Source of the DNA: Halocatena marina
Lineage (GTDB): Archaea; Halobacteriota; Halobacteria; Halobacteriales; Haloarculaceae
Reading direction: 5' to 3'
Assembly: GCF_023276375.1 (NCBI RefSeq)
Contig: NZ_JALLPK010000001.1
Location: 2,418,001-2,482,000, forward strand
DNA length: 64,000 nt
Shown: positions 36,578 to 46,457 of the stretch, piece by piece
Numbering within the stretch: position 1 is the stretch's first letter
Layout: each line of letters starts with the position of its first letter
Position numbers and translations under genes: made by a program
The notes under the pieces: generated by a model
The model's database searches: none
Told to the model about the DNA's origin: nothing
Seen by the model: the letters and a program-made list of their open reading frames with translations, nothing else

Positions 36578-37099
36578 TTACAGCGGGGTTGGTCCACCGC
36601 TCACTTCATCATTGTTTCCCTGATGGGCATTGCTGAGCAGTTCTGAGACGGGTGGGCGGTACGTATAGCCCGGGACGATGCCCTCTACGTATGTTCCTTC
36701 GACGTACTCGGCTATCGCTTTCGCCACGTCGGGTGCCCGATCGCTATTTCCGAACTGGAACGCGAACTCGACGATTGCTTCTCCATCGTCCGATCGGGCG
36801 GAGAAATCATCAAGCGTGATATCCTCACGAACGGCTCCTGGTGCGTCTTCGAGCCGGCGTTCGAACGTCTCGAACCAACCCGCACGAAGACTCGGGCCAA
36901 CGTCTTCCTCGACGGCACTGGCAAGCGTCGGTGTTCGGACTGTGAGTCTATACAGGAGCATCCACGAATCAGCGTCGCTCTCGGATGCTACAACGCGGCT
37001 GTCGAACGCCGTTGTTCCCAGAACGTACCCGCCGTCTTCGGTCGAGTAGGCGGTGTGACGCTCGAATGCCTGTCGAGCGTTTTCCAGTGGCTCGGTCAT
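36578..37099 (-). CDS. DUF5813 family protein
   Basis: 173 residues, acidic and soluble, with the pattern YSTEDGGYVLGTTAFDSRV, then RAGWFETFERRLEDAPGAV and AIAEYVEGTYVEGIVPGY near the C-terminus. This is the haloarchaeal DUF5813 family; its function is unknown. It is convergent with trkA (about 79 bases) and divergent from the DUF106 gene. Confidence 0.85.
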   Translation of the reverse strand: MTEPLENARQAFERHTAYSTEDGGYVLGTTAFDSRVVASESDADSWMLLYRLTVRTPTLASAVEEDVGPSLRAGWFETFERRLEDAPGAVREDITLDDFSARSDDGEAIVEFAFQFGNSDRAPDVAKAIAEYVEGTYVEGIVPGYTYRPPVSELLSNAHQGNNDEVSGGPTPL

Positions 37100-37220
37100 A
37101 TCCTACGTTGGGTGATCGAGAAGAAAAGCGCACTGTGTCTCCACTGATCACGTGAGAACTACAAACGACACGGGAGACAGCTACGAAAACCATTAGTCAG
37201 TGTTCGTTGTATGAGCGTGC

Positions 37221-37835
37221 ATGGTCCTCGAAAGTAGTGGGTGGACAGCGTACGATACAGCAGCCAGCGTGTTCGCGCTTGCTCTGCTGTCTGGGTACGC
37301 TTTTGCGCCCATCCAAATCGCCGTCGCCACGACGCTCAATCTCGTACTCAGTCCGCTTGCGACGCTCATCCCTCTCTCGTTGTTCTTGCTTGGACTGTCC
37401 GGTGTGACTGGCATTTCCGCGACCGCGCTGCGACACCTCCTCCTCGATAATGACCGGCTCGATCGCCTCCAGTCCAGAATAACGGAACTGCAAGAGAAGA
37501 TAGCTGCCGGACAGAACGACGATGAAGCGATCGATGCGGTGACCGAAGAGCAACAGGAACTCGTGAACAGTACGATAACGATGATGAAGCTGCAGTTCCG
37601 CCCGATGGTGTGGAGCATGATCGTCACAGTTCCAGTATTTCTCTGGCTTCGGTGGGCAGTAATGGCACCGACCGCGGCCGCAATTCCGGTCGCTCTTACT
37701 CTCCCGGTCGTCGGACAGATCGCGCTCTCGGCGACGCTCATCGGTCCGCTCAAAGTCTGGATCGTCTGGTATATCGGCGGATCGATTTCAGCGTCCGTGC
37801 TCTCTCGTCGACTCCTCGCCCGCGTTACGCACTAA
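37221..37835 (+). CDS. DUF106 family protein (archaeal YidC/EMC3-like)
   Basis: 204 residues. The family is the archaeal branch of the Oxa1/YidC/EMC3 insertases, which help membrane proteins insert. A first hydrophobic stretch (PLATLIPLSLFLLGLSGV) is followed by a coiled-coil loop (DRLDRLQSRITELQEKI) and then two more segments with QFRPMVWSMIVTVPVFLWL. This three-segment plan with a cytoplasmic coiled coil is diagnostic. It sits alone here, away from the secY locus where the main archaeal copy is often found. Confidence 0.87.
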   Translation: MVLESSGWTAYDTAASVFALALLSGYAFAPIQIAVATTLNLVLSPLATLIPLSLFLLGLSGVTGISATALRHLLLDNDRLDRLQSRITELQEKIAAGQNDDEAIDAVTEEQQELVNSTITMMKLQFRPMVWSMIVTVPVFLWLRWAVMAPTAAAIPVALTLPVVGQIALSATLIGPLKVWIVWYIGGSISASVLSRRLLARVTH

Positions 37836-37924
37836 GACGAATACGGCGGGCTGGTGCCATCTCACCAGATGCTGTTCTCCAGAGCAAATCGATCGTTACC
37901 ACCCGCTGATTCGTTCTAAAAGAA

Positions 37925-38009
37925 TGCGGAGGGAGGGATTCGAACCCACGGACTCCTTCGAGAGCGGATCTTAAGTCCGCCGCCTTTGTCCAGACTCGGC
38001 CACCTCCGC
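37925..38009 (-). tRNA. tRNA-Leu (anticodon TAA)
   Basis: An 85-base class II tRNA on the minus strand. The acceptor stem GCGGAGG/CCTCCGC is perfect with discriminator A. The anticodon loop CTTAAGA reads TAA, and a long variable arm is present. The T stem GTGGG/CCCTC has one T-T mismatch at the second pair; the other arms are intact. No intron. Confidence 0.94.
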
Positions 38010-38062
38010 GCGTTTGGATATCGTCAGTCTCACCGAAAGTGGTTTCGATCCGAGTAGGTGGT

Positions 38063-38398
38063 TTACCACTCGACGCTCAGCGTTCCATCACCGTTCGGAT
38101 CCGGTGCGATCTCCTCGTCAGTCTGCCGGTCAATGACGTGGATGACACCGCGTCCCTTCTTGGCTGGGCACACCTCTGCGGCGCGAACGTTGTGCTCAAG
38201 GTCCGCTTCGTCGAAAAAGTACGTTTTGGGAGCGGCGATCCCGCTCATCAGATCCATCTCCCAGTTCTCGGAAACCTCTGCACACTTGCCCGCCGCAATG
38301 CATAGATTCGCCTCGAAGATAATCTTGTACGGCTTTTCGTCTACGGGTGGAGCGTCGTGCTCACCGATCTCACTCGGGTCGACCCTATCCCCAGCCAT
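38063..38398 (-). CDS. Ferredoxin-like iron-sulfur protein
   Basis: 111 residues from the ATG at 38398. FEANLCIAAGKCAEVSENWEM and, later, AAEVCPAKKGRGVIHVID give three conserved Cys, consistent with a single 3Fe-4S or modified 4Fe-4S cluster. The family is a haloarchaeal type with an acidic N-terminus, different from the 2Fe-2S ferredoxin. It would carry electrons in an undetermined pathway. It diverges from the substrate-binding protein gene with a 182-base gap. Confidence 0.82.
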   Translation of the reverse strand: MAGDRVDPSEIGEHDAPPVDEKPYKIIFEANLCIAAGKCAEVSENWEMDLMSGIAAPKTYFFDEADLEHNVRAAEVCPAKKGRGVIHVIDRQTDEEIAPDPNGDGTLSVEW

Positions 38399-38462
38399 CA
38401 ATGAGTGCTTTGCAGTCGATGGGTTTGGGGCTGTCGATCCTGCCCGTACCCCGGAATGTGAG

Positions 38463-38510
38463 ATAATAACAAAGTGTAACTGAAAGATGGATTTTACATA
38501 CCATAATAAC
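38463..38510. promoter_or_regulatory. Direct repeats ATAATAAC upstream of the ABC transporter operon
   Basis: ATAATAAC occurs at 38463-38470 and again at 38503-38510, 40 bases apart, about four turns of helix. They lie between the ferredoxin and the transporter. A regulator binding site is possible; the right half of the candidate NikR site at 23602 reads TAATAAC, but that may be chance. Confidence 0.35.
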
Positions 38511-38580
38511 TTTACTGTAGTAACTATCACTGAGGTTGGGAGAGAATGGCAGACAATAGAAGTCAATAAACCACATACCA

Positions 38581-40230
38581 ATGACAGATAGTGATCAACC
38601 GAAACGTATTGGTCGTATCGATCGCCGGAAATTCATCGCTGGAGTCGGAGCTGGGGTTGCCACCGGGCTCGCTGGGTGTCTCGACAGCTTCAACGCTCCC
38701 AGCAACAACAGTGATAACGGAAGCAGCGGCGGAAACAACTCTGGCGGGGGCTCAGAAGGATTGCTCACGTTTGCACAGGTGAAAAGTCCCGTTGAGTTCG
38801 ATCCGGTCGTCCTCAACGACGTCCCTTCGGATCAGGTCGCCTCGCTCGTCTTCGATCCACTGTACCAGTTTGACAAAGGAGGGACCAATCTCGTTCCGAG
38901 GGTTGCAGCCAAGAAGCCAGAAGTCGAAAAAGGAGGCAAGCGATACATTGTCGAGCTCAATACGGATGCAACGTTCCAGAACGGCGACCCAGTAACACCG
39001 GAGGATGTGAAGTATACCTTCACTGCGCCGGTCAAAGAGGAGACAGAAAACGCTGGTGACTTCAGCTCGATCAAGACTGTCAAGACAGTCGACGATTCGA
39101 CGGTCCAGTTCGATCTGAAATATCCGTTTGGCGCGTTCGACTCGTATCTCGCCGCAGATATCGTCCCGAAGTCAGTCCGTGAGAACGATAAGAAGAAGTT
39201 CAATACGAAACAGCCAATCGGTGCCGGACCATTCAAGTTCGCCGGGTGGAAAGAAGGAAACTTCGTCCGTGTCGAGCGCTGGGACGACTACTGGGGCGAT
39301 CAGAAACCAAATCTCTCCGAAATCAAATTCGTTCCCGTTGAGGAAGGAACGACCAGAGTTACGACGCTCAAGTCCGGTGAGAACGACATCATCGAGGAGA
39401 TACCGCCTAAATCCTGGAATACCGTCAAGAGTATCAGTGGTGCATCGATCAATTCTGTTCCAGGTGTTGGGTATTTCTACCTCGCATTTAACTGTAATAA
39501 AGGACCGACAGCCGATCCGAAGGTCCGCGAGGCGGTCGATTACACCTTCTCGATGGATCAAGCGGTATCGAACTTCGTCGAACCGACGGGAATCCGTCAG
39601 TACAGTCCACTCCCCGAAGCCCTCGCCAGCGAGTGGGATATGCCCGTCAAGAAATGGAAGGAAATCCCCCACGACAAGAACATTGACAAAGCGAAGTCGA
39701 TGCTCGATGACTCCGATAACGTCCCCGACAACTGGAATGCGAATATCATCGTCCCGCCGGACGATAAGCGTGAACAACTCGGTACCACGGTAGCCAGCGG
39801 CCTGAAGGAGGCCGGCTACAACGCGAGCGTCCAGCGACTCGACTGGGGAGCATTCCTCGATAAGTACGTCAGCGGCGATCCAAACGACTACAACATGTAC
39901 ACGCTCGGGTGGTCTGGCTCACCCGATCCGGACTCGTTCATGTACTTCCTCTTCTCCCAGAAGGAAGAGGGCGTGGGCAATGGAACGTTCTATCGAAACG
40001 ATACCGTCGAGAAGGCAATCACGGATGCGCGCCGCTCGACAGATCAGAATAAGCGCCGCAAGCTGTACGAGAAGGCAATCACGACGCTCCTCGAAGATCG
40101 TGCCCATCTACCAGCGTACAACCTCAAAAACAGCTTCGGCGTAAAAAGCTACGTCAAGGACTTCACGGCCCACCCAGTGAGCAGCTTCAGTATGGTTAGT
40201 GGTTACAACAACGTCTCAGTCGAAAAGTGA
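38581..40230 (+). CDS. ABC transporter substrate-binding protein (family 5, Tat lipoprotein)
   Basis: 549 residues. The signal DRRKFIAGVGAGVATGLAGC is a twin-arginine lipobox signal, followed by a Ser/Gly/Asn-rich linker. The mature part is a dipeptide/oligopeptide/nickel-type binding protein: VPRVAAKKPEVEKGGKRYIV, then IGAGPFKFAGWKEGNFV and ALASEWDMPVKKW. It starts a five-gene operon with two permeases and two ATPases. The ligand (dipeptide, oligopeptide, nickel chelate or other) is not settled by sequence. Confidence 0.92.
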   Translation: MTDSDQPKRIGRIDRRKFIAGVGAGVATGLAGCLDSFNAPSNNSDNGSSGGNNSGGGSEGLLTFAQVKSPVEFDPVVLNDVPSDQVASLVFDPLYQFDKGGTNLVPRVAAKKPEVEKGGKRYIVELNTDATFQNGDPVTPEDVKYTFTAPVKEETENAGDFSSIKTVKTVDDSTVQFDLKYPFGAFDSYLAADIVPKSVRENDKKKFNTKQPIGAGPFKFAGWKEGNFVRVERWDDYWGDQKPNLSEIKFVPVEEGTTRVTTLKSGENDIIEEIPPKSWNTVKSISGASINSVPGVGYFYLAFNCNKGPTADPKVREAVDYTFSMDQAVSNFVEPTGIRQYSPLPEALASEWDMPVKKWKEIPHDKNIDKAKSMLDDSDNVPDNWNANIIVPPDDKREQLGTTVASGLKEAGYNASVQRLDWGAFLDKYVSGDPNDYNMYTLGWSGSPDPDSFMYFLFSQKEEGVGNGTFYRNDTVEKAITDARRSTDQNKRRKLYEKAITTLLEDRAHLPAYNLKNSFGVKSYVKDFTAHPVSSFSMVSGYNNVSVEK

Positions 40231-40343
40231 CTCGACCGTACAATCGACGTCATACATGACAGACACGACGATTCATCGGCGACGGAGAGCCGCGCGTAGA
40301 TCCGATCGATACGATCTGCCCATTCGGAGAGAGAGGTGATTGT

Positions 40344-41342
40344 GTGGGATTAGCGCGCTATACCGTCCGGCGGTTGGTACAGGCGATACCGGTGGTACTC
40401 GGTATTGTGACGATCACATTCGTCCTTACGGACGCCATTCCTGGCGACCCGGTCAGTATCATGCTCGGACCGACTCCAAGCGCTGGGCAAGCGGAGGCGA
40501 TCCGCGCGAAGTACGGTCTCAACCAGCCGTTGTATGTCCGATATCTCAACTACCTTGCTGGTGTCGTCCAAGGTGATCTTGGACAGAGCCTCTACTATCA
40601 GGTTCCCGTCACGCAGAAAATCGCCGAACGGCTCCCAGTGACACTGCTCCTCTTACTGTCGAGTTTCACGTTCGCTATAATCGCGTCGATCCCACTGGGC
40701 GTTATTTCCGCGAAGCGGCGCAACAAACCGACTGATCACGTTGCACGGATTGTTGCGCTGGTCGGTGTGAGCACACCCTCGTTCTGGATCGGGCTGATGC
40801 TCATTATCATCTTCGCGTTCAAGCTCGGGTGGTTACCGGCGACGAACCTCATCTTACCGTGGACCCATCCACTGCGGATCGAAGGGGCACAGACACGCGT
40901 TGATGTTCTCATCATGTCGATGAAGCATCTCGTGTTGCCGACGCTGTCGCTCGGAACACTCCAGATGGCGGCGATCACTCGCATCGAGCGGTCGTCGATG
41001 TTGGAGGTGCTCTCGAAGGAGTACGTCAAACTTGCACGCGCGTATGGCGTCTCCGAATCGACAATTCTCAGAAAGCACGCCTTCCGAAACGCACAGCTAC
41101 CGGTGCTGACGGTACTCGGACTCAACCTATCGACGGCGATCGGGGGAGCAGTGCTGACCGAGACTGTCTTCAGTATCAACGGGATGGGAACGCTCATCAT
41201 CACCGCTGTTTACAACCAAGACTATCAACTGATAATGGGAACGACAATTGTCTTCGGATTGGCATTCGTGATAGGAGTAATCCTCACCGATCTCTCCTAC
41301 GCGTACGTCGATCCGCGTGTCTCATACGACGAAGGGAACTGA
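40344..41342 (+). CDS. ABC transporter permease (DppB-like)
   Basis: 332 residues from the GTG at 40344. Six or so membrane segments, with the N-terminal GLARYTVRRLVQAIPVVLGI typical of DppB/OppB and the EAA-type loop with EYVKLARAYGVSESTILRKHAFRNAQLP. It sits after the binding protein with a 113-base gap and is followed by the second permease just 2 bases after its stop. Confidence 0.93.
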   Translation: MGLARYTVRRLVQAIPVVLGIVTITFVLTDAIPGDPVSIMLGPTPSAGQAEAIRAKYGLNQPLYVRYLNYLAGVVQGDLGQSLYYQVPVTQKIAERLPVTLLLLLSSFTFAIIASIPLGVISAKRRNKPTDHVARIVALVGVSTPSFWIGLMLIIIFAFKLGWLPATNLILPWTHPLRIEGAQTRVDVLIMSMKHLVLPTLSLGTLQMAAITRIERSSMLEVLSKEYVKLARAYGVSESTILRKHAFRNAQLPVLTVLGLNLSTAIGGAVLTETVFSINGMGTLIITAVYNQDYQLIMGTTIVFGLAFVIGVILTDLSYAYVDPRVSYDEGN

Positions 41343-41344
41343 TC

Positions 41345-42337
41345 ATGACCACAAACTCAGACGAACTACTCTCCTCAGATCGCACTGATGGCTCCGAGGA
41401 GAGAGAAAAGCAGGAGTACGAGGGCGTATCTCGGGTGGGCTGGCGCTACACCCTCACACAGATTAGGCGTGATCCGACCGCCCTTACCGGGCTGTTCATC
41501 ATTGGATTCATGACAGCCATCGCCATCTTCGCGTACGTCGACGCGAAATTCCTCGGATACTGGTTCGCAAACACGTACTGGGTTAATCCGGCAAACGACC
41601 CACAGGTCGTCAACGCGCTACTACCGCCGGTCAGTGCCGAAAACACGTTCGGTACTGGTACGTGGAAACACCCACTCGGAACAGACAACCGTGGCCGAGA
41701 CATCCTCGTGCGACTGTTCTATGGGACGCGAATCGCCATTCAAGTCGGATTCATTTCGACGGCGTTTGGTCTCGTGGGAGGCGCTCTCGTGGGAGCTGTC
41801 TCTGGCTACTACGGTGGATGGGTGGACGATGTACTGATGCGTGCCGTTGAGACACTCTATGCGATTCCGTTTCTCATCCTCGTCATCGCGTTTATGTCCG
41901 TCTTCGGACGAAATCTCATATTCGCGATGATTGGTGTCGGGATCGCCTCAATCCCAGTCTTCGCACGGCTGATCCGCTCACGCGTGCTCAGCGTCCGTGA
42001 AGAAGACTACGTCGAGGCTGCCCGGGCAGCGGGTGTGCGAGATCGGAATATCATTCTCCGTCACGTGATTCCGAACAGTTTCGCGCCTGTACTCGTTCAG
42101 GCAACCTTGCAAGTCGGTCTGAGTATCATCATCGTCGCTGGCCTCTCTTTCCTTGGCTTTGGTGTCCAGCCGCCAACCCCGTCGTGGGGTCAGATGTTGT
42201 CTCAGTCACGCAATTACATGCTCGAAAGCCTCTGGTTCAGCCTCTGGCCTGGACTCGCTATCCTCGTTACTGTCGTCGGATTCAACCTCTTCGGAGACGG
42301 CCTCAGAGATGCACTCGATCCGCGTATCAATGATTGA
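41345..42337 (+). CDS. ABC transporter permease (DppC-like)
   Basis: 330 residues. An acidic N-terminal segment precedes a first helix (TGLFIIGFMTAIAIFAYV). The later HPLGTDNRGRDILVRLFYGTR and the EAA loop EDYVEAARAAGVRDRNIILRHVIPN are diagnostic of DppC/OppC. It is tightly packed between DppB and the first ATPase. Confidence 0.93.
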   Translation: MTTNSDELLSSDRTDGSEEREKQEYEGVSRVGWRYTLTQIRRDPTALTGLFIIGFMTAIAIFAYVDAKFLGYWFANTYWVNPANDPQVVNALLPPVSAENTFGTGTWKHPLGTDNRGRDILVRLFYGTRIAIQVGFISTAFGLVGGALVGAVSGYYGGWVDDVLMRAVETLYAIPFLILVIAFMSVFGRNLIFAMIGVGIASIPVFARLIRSRVLSVREEDYVEAARAAGVRDRNIILRHVIPNSFAPVLVQATLQVGLSIIIVAGLSFLGFGVQPPTPSWGQMLSQSRNYMLESLWFSLWPGLAILVTVVGFNLFGDGLRDALDPRIND

Positions 42338-42338
42338 C

Positions 42339-43607
42339 ATGACTCAGGAACCACTTCTCCGCGTTAACGATCTGAAGACACAGTTTTTCACCGAATCGGG
42401 CGTCGTCCGTGCGGTTGACGGCATCTCATTCGACGTGAACCAGAGCGAAATTGTCGGCCTTGTCGGGGAAAGCGGCGCTGGAAAGAGTGTCGCAGCCTCC
42501 AGCATCCTCAGACTTGTTGAGAGACCCGGTGAGATCGTAGGCGGCGAAATCACCTTTAAGGGTGAGACGCTGTTCGGTCTCGAAGAGCAATCGGGGAGTG
42601 AACTCCAGAAATCTCCGGAGATGCTCTCTGAAACGGCGATGCGAAAGCGAATCCGCGGTCAGGAAATTGCCATCATCTTCCAAGATCCGATGGAGAGCCT
42701 CAACCCGGTCTTTACCATTGGTGGCCAACTCCGTGAGTTCATTGAGCTCAACCGCGACCTCGATAAGAGCGAAGCAAAGCGTGAAGCCATCGACATGCTT
42801 CGGGAGGTTGGAATTCCCGAACCGGAAAAGCGCTATGATGACTACCCACACCAGTTTTCTGGTGGGATGCGCCAGCGCGTCCTCATCGCAATGGCACTCT
42901 CGTGTGAGCCGAGCCTCATCATCGCCGACGAGCCGACAACAGCGCTGGACGTCACGGTCGAAGGGCAGATCCTCGATCTCGTCGCCGATCTTCAGGAGAA
43001 GTATGGCACGAGCTTCATCTGGGTAACACACGACATGGGCGTGGTCGCGGAGATATGCGACCGCGTGAACGTGATGTATCTCGGTGAGATCGTCGAACAA
43101 GCCGACGTTGACGATCTCTTTCACAACACCAACCACCCCTACACGCAGGCACTGCTGGAGTCGATCCCACGGCCAGACGAGACGGTCACTGAACTCGACC
43201 CGATCGAAGGCGTCATGCCAGAGGCGATCAACCCACCGAGCGGTTGTCGGTTCCACACCCGTTGTCCTGACGCACGTGAGGTCTGTGTCCACGCACATCC
43301 TGACACTCGGAACGTTGCTGATCCAGCTGCGTCTCCACATCACGCTGCCTGTTTCATGCACGACGCCTTCGAGGCAGGATACTGGAAGAGCGACCCGATC
43401 ACCGCAGACGCGAAAGGAGGCTTTGGCGAAGGACTCCTCAACGATGAGCGGGGAGGCGGTGTTCAAAAAACCGATGGCGGAATCCGTGGCGTCGATAGAA
43501 GCGGTGACAACGACAACAGCAGTAACGGCAGCGACAAACACAAACACGGCCACGACCACAACCACGACCGCGACAACGGTGCTGGAGGGAGTAAACACGA
43601 TGAGTAA
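42339..43607 (+). CDS. ABC transporter ATP-binding protein (DppD-like) with His-rich tail
   Basis: 422 residues from the ATG at 42339; ATG at 42330 would overlap dppC. Walker [10 protein letters not shown], the signature [14 protein letters not shown], Walker [14 protein letters not shown] and the C-terminal oligopeptide domain with [14 protein letters not shown] are all present. The final 40 residues are unusual: low complexity, rich in Asp, Asn, Ser and His ([13 protein letters not shown]). Such a tail could bind metal ions or be a simple salt-adapted linker. Confidence 0.92.
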   Translation: MTQEPLLRVNDLKTQFFTESGVVRAVDGISFDVNQSEIVGLVGESGAGKSVAASSILRLVERPGEIVGGEITFKGETLFGLEEQSGSELQKSPEMLSETAMRKRIRGQEIAIIFQDPMESLNPVFTIGGQLREFIELNRDLDKSEAKREAIDMLREVGIPEPEKRYDDYPHQFSGGMRQRVLIAMALSCEPSLIIADEPTTALDVTVEGQILDLVADLQEKYGTSFIWVTHDMGVVAEICDRVNVMYLGEIVEQADVDDLFHNTNHPYTQALLESIPRPDETVTELDPIEGVMPEAINPPSGCRFHTRCPDAREVCVHAHPDTRNVADPAASPHHAACFMHDAFEAGYWKSDPITADAKGGFGEGLLNDERGGGVQKTDGGIRGVDRSGDNDNSSNGSDKHKHGHDHNHDRDNGAGGSKHDE

Positions 43608-44859
43608 CGCTACATCCGAAGAGACACGGAAACAGTCAGACGACGCACTGCTCGAAGTCAATGGGTTGACGAAACACTTCGATCAAGGGAGTGGCTTTCT
43701 GAGCGGGTTTCTTGACAGTGATGAGGTACGCGCTGTCGAAGATGTCTCATTCAAGATTAAGCCGGGCGAAACTCTCGGGCTGGTTGGTGAATCCGGATGT
43801 GGAAAGAGCACGCTTGCACGGACTATCCTTCAACTCGTCAAACCGACCGACGGCGAAGTTCGCTTCAAAGGGCGAGACTTGACTGAACTGGACGGCGAGG
43901 ATCTCCGCGCACAGCGTCGGGATATGCAGATGATCTTTCAAGATCCACAGTCGAGTCTCGATCCTCGAATGAAGGTTGGTCCGATCGTCGAGGAACCGAT
44001 GCGTGCCCACGGACTCAACGAAGAGAGTCGTGAGGCGCGCGCCCGGGAGCTACTCGAAAAAGTCGGGCTGGATCCACACCACTACAACCGCTATCCACAC
44101 CAGTTCTCTGGCGGACAGCGTCAGCGGATCAATCTCGCACGGGCGCTGTCGGTGAACCCCGATTTCATTGTCTGTGACGAACCCGTGAGTTCACTCGATG
44201 TCTCGATCCAAGCTCAAGTGCTGAACACGATGAGTGCGCTCCAAGAGGAGTTCGGCCTCACATATCTCTTCATCGCACACGATCTCTCCGTCATACGTCA
44301 TATTAGTGACCGCGTTGCGGTGATGTATCTGGGACGGATCGTCGAACTCGCTGAGAAAGAAGACCTATTCGAGAACCCACAACACCCGTACACACGGGCG
44401 CTGTTGTCGTCGATTCCGGTTCCCGACCCGCGCGCAAAAGGACAGCGTGGAGTACTCGAAGGTGACGTGCCGAGTCCGATCGATCCGCCCTCTGGATGTC
44501 GATTCCGGACCCGTTGTCCAGAGCTGATCTGTCCGTCTGAGTACAATTTGAACGAGAGGCAGTGGAGTAGCGTGCGGGCATTCGTACGGGCAGTAGATCG
44601 ACGCACGTTCGAGCCAGAGACCGAGCACACACTGCGTGAGCGGTTCTTCGGGGATATTTCGCTTAGAGGAGATGCAGCGGACATCGTCGACCAAGCAATC
44701 AGCCGTGTTCTTGAAGGAGAGTGGGATGAAGCGAATCAACTACTCGATGAGGGCTTCGCACAGAAGAGTATCTGTGCGCGAGAAGAGCCAGCGTACGAGG
44801 TTGCGCCGGAATATGGTTCGGATCGCCACTTCGCAGCCTGTCATCTCCACCGGGAGTAA
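43600..44859 (+). CDS. ABC transporter ATP-binding protein (DppF-like)
   Basis: 419 residues from the ATG at 43600, overlapping the end of the DppD-like gene by 8 bases. Walker [12 protein letters not shown], signature [14 protein letters not shown] and Walker [13 protein letters not shown] are complete. The C-terminal oligopeptide domain begins [17 protein letters not shown], then carries about 100 extra helical residues before the usual ending ([10 protein letters not shown] ... [11 protein letters not shown]). The insert is known from haloarchaeal homologues in my recollection. Confidence 0.92.
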   Translation: MSNATSEETRKQSDDALLEVNGLTKHFDQGSGFLSGFLDSDEVRAVEDVSFKIKPGETLGLVGESGCGKSTLARTILQLVKPTDGEVRFKGRDLTELDGEDLRAQRRDMQMIFQDPQSSLDPRMKVGPIVEEPMRAHGLNEESREARARELLEKVGLDPHHYNRYPHQFSGGQRQRINLARALSVNPDFIVCDEPVSSLDVSIQAQVLNTMSALQEEFGLTYLFIAHDLSVIRHISDRVAVMYLGRIVELAEKEDLFENPQHPYTRALLSSIPVPDPRAKGQRGVLEGDVPSPIDPPSGCRFRTRCPELICPSEYNLNERQWSSVRAFVRAVDRRTFEPETEHTLRERFFGDISLRGDAADIVDQAISRVLEGEWDEANQLLDEGFAQKSICAREEPAYEVAPEYGSDRHFAACHLHRE

Positions 44860-44896
44860 ACAATCGGTGTAAGGCACTCCGTTCGTAGTGTTCGTC

Positions 44897-45370
44897 TCAA
44901 CCGATCTGCACCGTTGTCGTCGCCGATGGTGATGAATCTGCGGTGGCGATGAATACGTCGATAACGTACTCCCGTGGTTCAGCTGTCACCCATCGACCTT
45001 CGTCAGTTCGTCCGAATCGGCCGTTCCATTGCCAGTCGATCTGTTTTCGCTCGCGGGGACGAAACGAAAAGCTGTTCGGTGTCGAACGGGTGTACCGAGC
45101 CTCATCGCTTGCTTCGAGTTCTCCGTCGACCCGCCAACCCCAGAGACGCTGGCGCGGTGTTTGCACCGTGATCGGTACCGGGAGTTGGTTCATGAATTTC
45201 GCGGTGATTTCGACTGCTTCGCCGGGATCATACTGCTGTTTGTCGGTTTCGACAGCAACGTGCACAGCGCGTTGGGCGATTGATTGTGGAACGAATTTCC
45301 CGAGGATGTCCGCGAGATAGTTCCGGTTTTCGTCCAAGCCGTGACGGGCCACTCGCTCATCAGATGGCAT
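44897..45370 (-). CDS. Hypothetical protein, beta-sandwich pattern
   Basis: 157 residues. After a charged N-terminus (SDERVARHGLDENRNYLAD), a series of strands follows (VAVETDKQQYDPGEAVEITAKFMNQLPVPITV, here split by Pro and Gly) with RKQIDWQWNGRFGR near the middle. This resembles BsuPI-like or immunoglobulin-like domains but no family is certain. No signal peptide. It is the downstream neighbour of grpE on the same strand, about 147 bases apart. Confidence 0.65.
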   Translation of the reverse strand: MPSDERVARHGLDENRNYLADILGKFVPQSIAQRAVHVAVETDKQQYDPGEAVEITAKFMNQLPVPITVQTPRQRLWGWRVDGELEASDEARYTRSTPNSFSFRPRERKQIDWQWNGRFGRTDEGRWVTAEPREYVIDVFIATADSSPSATTTVQIG

Positions 45371-45517
45371 ACTACGGGGCGTACTCTACCAGCGATTGTC
45401 GCGCGGTGACGTTCGTATGTCGTTCGGTCGCCATCGGAGATCTATTAAACAGAGGTGTTATTCGTTCTGCCGATCGGTTGTCGCTGTTCAAGATGTAAAG
45501 AATTGTTACGTTCTCTC

Positions 45518-46228
45518 CTACTTACTATCCGCTTTCCCATCGCTAACGGTGACTTGCGCTTCACGGATGACCTTATCAGCCATCTCGTACCCCGGTCGAT
45601 GAACGGCATCGATGGTGTCTTCGGGTTGATCTGAGTCGACGCGCATCAATACTTCGTGGCGCTGTGGGTCGATATCCTCGCCCGGTTCCGGCGTGATTTC
45701 GGCGACGTTCTCTTGTTCGAGAGTCCGATCGAACTGTCGGAGCGTGGTCTCGATTCCTTCTCTGATCTCGCCGTCCTGTTCGAGTCCACGTTTTAAATTG
45801 TCTCGAACGTCGATGATGCGCGTGATGAGGTCTTCGGTAGCACGTTTTCGCTCTTGCTTGCGGCGTTTTTCCATTCGTTTCTTGTAGTTTTGGAAATCCG
45901 CCTGCGTGCGTTTAAGACGTGATTCAAGATCGTCGATGGTGGACTCCAGTTCGTCGATCGTATCTTGTTGTTCATCGGCTTTCGCTCGGAACGATTCGAT
46001 CTCTCGTGCTAGTTGGTTGGGGTCGCTGTCTGCAATGCGCTCAACGAGATCATCAGATGGTTCCTCAAAGCTCCCCTCGGTCGTTTCACCCGAGCCAGAA
46101 TCCGAATACTCATCGTCAGTCATCCCATTCGGATTGGTCGCCTCCGTACCGGACGTTCCTGCATCTTCACCCTCAACGTACCGTTTACCCGACGCCGATT
46201 CGTCCCGTGGTGGCTCATTTTCACTCAT
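45518..46228 (-). CDS. grpE: Nucleotide exchange factor GrpE
   Basis: 236 residues from the ATG at 46228. A long acidic N-terminal region (DDEYSDSGSGETTEGSFEEP) precedes a long coiled coil (IDELESTIDDLESRLKRTQ) and the GrpE beta domain with VLMRVDSDQPEDTIDAVHRPGY. It releases ADP from DnaK. No dnaK or dnaJ is beside it, though haloarchaeal grpE is often close to them. The promoter region is upstream at about 46230-46457. Confidence 0.92.
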   Translation of the reverse strand: MSENEPPRDESASGKRYVEGEDAGTSGTEATNPNGMTDDEYSDSGSGETTEGSFEEPSDDLVERIADSDPNQLAREIESFRAKADEQQDTIDELESTIDDLESRLKRTQADFQNYKKRMEKRRKQERKRATEDLITRIIDVRDNLKRGLEQDGEIREGIETTLRQFDRTLEQENVAEITPEPGEDIDPQRHEVLMRVDSDQPEDTIDAVHRPGYEMADKVIREAQVTVSDGKADSK

Positions 46229-46457
46229 TAGTGGACAAACGACGGCAGGCCGATTAAACGAACCGGAACAAACCGACGCGTCGAAGATTCGGAAACCGGT
46301 GTCCAACCATCTGACTCGTGATCTCAGCGGATCGAATCAGATCATACTGCACTGCATTTTCCTCCGCTCGGACCGTAGAACACCGAGAAATAATACAGTC
46401 GGTTTGTGCGACCATATGTCACAGAGCGCTTAACCTTCGGATACGAAGACGAATACA

